A DNA stretch of 64,000 nucleotides from Anaerolineae bacterium (GTDB taxonomy: Bacteria; Chloroflexota; Anaerolineae; Aggregatilineales; Phototrophicaceae): NCBI GenBank assembly GCA_019912965.1, contig JAIOHM010000232.1, forward strand, positions 1-64,000, written 5' to 3'. Of this stretch, positions 61,838-64,000 are shown piece after piece; the first letter of the stretch is position 1, and the number at the start of each line of letters is the position of its first letter. Made by a program: the position numbers and the translations under genes. The notes below the pieces were generated by a model. That model was given only the letters and a program-made list of their open reading frames with translations. It was not told where the DNA came from and ran no database searches.

Positions 61838-64000
61838 ATGCCCACTTTTTTTATGAGCTACGCGCGCAAAGATTTAAATCTGGTCTACGAGATTTATTTT
61901 GCTCTGCGGGATGATCCCCGTTTCAAGCTGTGGTTTGATATTGAAGACATTCGCCCTACTCTGTATTGGGAAGATGAAATCAAACGTGGGCTGGATTCAT
62001 GTGATGCAGTCATTTTGATTGCATCGCGGTTTTCACTTTCATCCCTGTTTGTGGCGCGTGAGTGGCAGTATGCACTGGAGCAGGGCAAGCCCGTTTATGC
62101 ATGGGTGATTGATGACTGCGCGGATGCCGAATTGGCAAAACTGCCACACGTGACGCTGCTGGATTTACGGGATGATCCATTTGATGTTCCACACTGGAAA
62201 GCGGCGGTTGAGGGTTGGCTAGACGATAGCCCTCCGACGACACCTGTGGCGGATTTCAGGCGTCCAAAACTGCCCGCTTACGTCCGCACCTTCACACGGC
62301 GCGTTGGAATTGCTCAACTGGTTTTTAGCATTTTGGCATTCAGCATCCTGGGTTTGTTTGCGCCCGCGCATGAACCGATTGTAACGCTGCTTGGCTTGCC
62401 GTTATTGATAGCAGATGCTTGTTTGGGGTTATGGTTTTTGGGACGTTTACGCCGCCGTTTGCTGGTGTCGCGCTCATGGGTAAGCTGGTTTCTCGTCGTG
62501 TGTATGGGTAAGTGGTTTCTCACTTTCTATTTGGAACTTTATACGACGCTGCCTGTTCCCGATATTTGGGGTGGGAATACCATCATCGGCATCTTTATAG
62601 TGGTCTTTTTGCTATTTAGCGTATTCAACCGTCTATGGCTTGGAGACTACGAATTTGGATACCGCAATCCCGCTAACGAACAAACGCTGCGACAGCAGTT
62701 CGCACAAGCGCAATATCTCCTGCCCATCTATCACTGGTTGCAATTTCCGCGTTATCGACGTTCCAAACTGCGGGGTTGGCTGCCCGCTTATGCCAGCAGC
62801 ATCATCACCCGGAATGGCTTTGCAAAGGACGACAGTTTCTTCAAAAACCATCAGCTTCGTCCACGTCCATCCCATCAGGTGATGCGGGTGGCTGTGCTGC
62901 ATTCAGCCGCAGATGCTCCTTTTGCCAATTGGTTAGCTGATGTGCTGGATTACCCTGTTAGACCCACTTGTCACCTCCTTGAGCAATCGCTCGATGCCAA
63001 TGGGTTTGATGATTCTGATGTGCTTTTAGCGTTGATTTCTCCATTTTCACTCAATACTTTAGAGGAGATGATTGCGAAACGCGGTTGGGGTAGAAATCAG
63101 TTATGGGTGAACATGTTGTTCCGTGACACGGATATTCCAGACAAATCCCCACTGTCAGCATCCCAGTGGATTGATGCTCGCCGCAACTATTGGGAAGCGG
63201 TTGAGATGCTGCGTAAACGACTGCGCGGGGAAAATTTTTACACCGCGACCGGAGATGTGCCGCCGCGCAGCTTCGGACTGCTTTTGAATCCGATGATGTG
63301 GGTTTTATACTGGCCTGTCCTGATGATAGGTTTGGTGTGGATGCTGTTTTTAGCCTTCGCACCGTTGGTTTCCCTGCTTGTCCCGCTGATTGACCCCGTG
63401 CGTTTGTACAGCGTTCAAGTAGCAGCGGTGTATGTACCATTAATTGCTGTGTACAGCCTGCTATTTCTGACGTTTATGGTCAGCACGATACGTGGGCGAC
63501 CTGCTTCTGTCGAACTCACCGCAGCATTATCGGCTTTGTATCTCATCCCAATTACCCTCATAAATGTGTTCCAAATTGCAGCGGTGGGATGGCTTACGAT
63601 TGGCGGATTTTTATACCTGATGCATAAGAGCCGCCACGATATTTTGAAGCGTCCGGCGCGGTACGGCCTCGATGATTTAGTGATCTCTGCTTTGATTGCG
63701 CGTCCGAATCTGCGGTTTGAGCGCCGCCGTTTTGGGCTGCATGTTGTGGCGACTGTGCTGCTGATAGGCACAATTTTGTTATGTGAAGCCGGAATCGCGC
63801 GTGATCCGCTTGGGCGTTACAAACCGGATTGGTATAACAGCGTTATCCCCAATACAACAGGTGTGGAAATACGCGGGCTGTTGGCTGGAACGGAAATCGT
63901 TCAAACCGAGATTGGCGGCCTGAGCATTCCCAATCCATCCCATCAGTTTGCCAACACCCAGCGAATACACCTGCTGCTCATCCTAAGGCAAATTGCTGAG
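61838..64000 (+). CDS. TIR-transmembrane protein with second TIR-like domain (runs off the window end)
   Basis: The frame is open for 721 codons from ATG 61838 to the last base and has no stop, so the gene is partial. Residues 3-135 are a TIR domain (FFMSYARKDLNLVYEIYF, WFDIEDIRPTLYWEDEIKRG, VAREWQYALEQGKP), with Glu75 in the catalytic place. Three or four membrane segments follow (about 155-265). A cytosolic domain (about 340-460) begins VMRVAVLHSAADAPFANWLA and contains DSDVLLALISPFSL, a diverged TIR-like fold without the Glu. More membrane segments (about 490-600) precede a further segment near 640 and a presumed extracytoplasmic end. It starts nine bases after the amidase. Confidence 0.82.
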   Translation, partial: MPTFFMSYARKDLNLVYEIYFALRDDPRFKLWFDIEDIRPTLYWEDEIKRGLDSCDAVILIASRFSLSSLFVAREWQYALEQGKPVYAWVIDDCADAELAKLPHVTLLDLRDDPFDVPHWKAAVEGWLDDSPPTTPVADFRRPKLPAYVRTFTRRVGIAQLVFSILAFSILGLFAPAHEPIVTLLGLPLLIADACLGLWFLGRLRRRLLVSRSWVSWFLVVCMGKWFLTFYLELYTTLPVPDIWGGNTIIGIFIVVFLLFSVFNRLWLGDYEFGYRNPANEQTLRQQFAQAQYLLPIYHWLQFPRYRRSKLRGWLPAYASSIITRNGFAKDDSFFKNHQLRPRPSHQVMRVAVLHSAADAPFANWLADVLDYPVRPTCHLLEQSLDANGFDDSDVLLALISPFSLNTLEEMIAKRGWGRNQLWVNMLFRDTDIPDKSPLSASQWIDARRNYWEAVEMLRKRLRGENFYTATGDVPPRSFGLLLNPMMWVLYWPVLMIGLVWMLFLAFAPLVSLLVPLIDPVRLYSVQVAAVYVPLIAVYSLLFLTFMVSTIRGRPASVELTAALSALYLIPITLINVFQIAAVGWLTIGGFLYLMHKSRHDILKRPARYGLDDLVISALIARPNLRFERRRFGLHVVATVLLIGTILLCEAGIARDPLGRYKPDWYNSVIPNTTGVEIRGLLAGTEIVQTEIGGLSIPNPSHQFANTQRIHLLLILRQIAE

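Noticed and set aside
1-64000. tRNA, rRNA and riboswitch genes
   Set aside because: I looked for T-loop (GGTTCGA) patterns, rRNA blocks and common riboswitch cores and recognised none. A covariance-model search (Infernal, tRNAscan-SE) would be decisive.

Overview
The window looks like chromosomal DNA of a Chloroflexota bacterium, most likely of the Anaerolineae and its relatives. This is inferred from gene style, not from a marker gene. The signs are many secreted proteins with Pro/Thr-rich linkers, SH3-like, TolB-like propeller and subtilase domains, membrane-anchored TIR proteins, LacI-controlled sugar ABC operons without their own ATPase, and AlaX, DUF354 and Uma2 genes. No rRNA or tRNA gene was recognised.

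Layout. 0-3 kb: a DUF354 protein, then one intact and two decayed copies of a small zinc-ribbon gene, alternating with two unknown minus-strand genes. 3-9 kb: an acetyltransferase, a membrane TPR-like protein and a large secreted subtilase, all minus strand. 9-13.5 kb: an AlaX editing protein, a lone receiver domain, and a NarL-type response regulator and NarX-type kinase on either side of a Tat-exported intradiol dioxygenase. 13.6-25.4 kb: a glycan-use locus with a LacI regulator, solute-binding protein, two permeases, a clan GH-A hydrolase, a GH18 protein, a PIG-V-like membrane protein, GH16 and GH1. GH16 plus GH1 suggests beta-1,3-glucan is cut outside the cell, imported and hydrolysed to glucose. 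A perfect 20-bp palindrome before lacI and a 16/20 match before the first hydrolase suggest shared control.

25.4-30 kb: small genes and a ribulokinase whose promoter overlaps a lac-operator-like site. 30.3-34.6 kb: a chromate-resistance operon (MFS, ChrB-N, two ChrB-C paralogues, an LMW-phosphatase-like protein, ChrA) in which the last five genes are joined by ATGA overlaps. 36.2-39.1 kb: a repeat-rich island interrupted by a 1.78-kb element with 16-bp terminal repeats and a 5-bp target duplication. It carries inverted remnants of a transposase gene around an acetyltransferase gene. 39-51.5 kb: a large PAS/GAF histidine kinase, TypA/BipA, an Uma2 protein and a run of small enzymes (methyltransferases, thioesterase, VOC proteins, AraC regulator, peptidase E, hydrolase), including one frameshifted gene.

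51.7-64 kb holds the most unusual content. Four close, co-directional genes encode a secreted SH3-like protein, a TIR-transmembrane-ectodomain protein, a propeller protein and a propeller-subtilase. They share extracytoplasmic domains pairwise: the TIR and propeller proteins share a four-cysteine C-terminal domain, and the first and last share SH3-like domains. A three-repeat CRISPR array without cas genes, an amidase and a second TIR membrane protein that runs off the window end follow.
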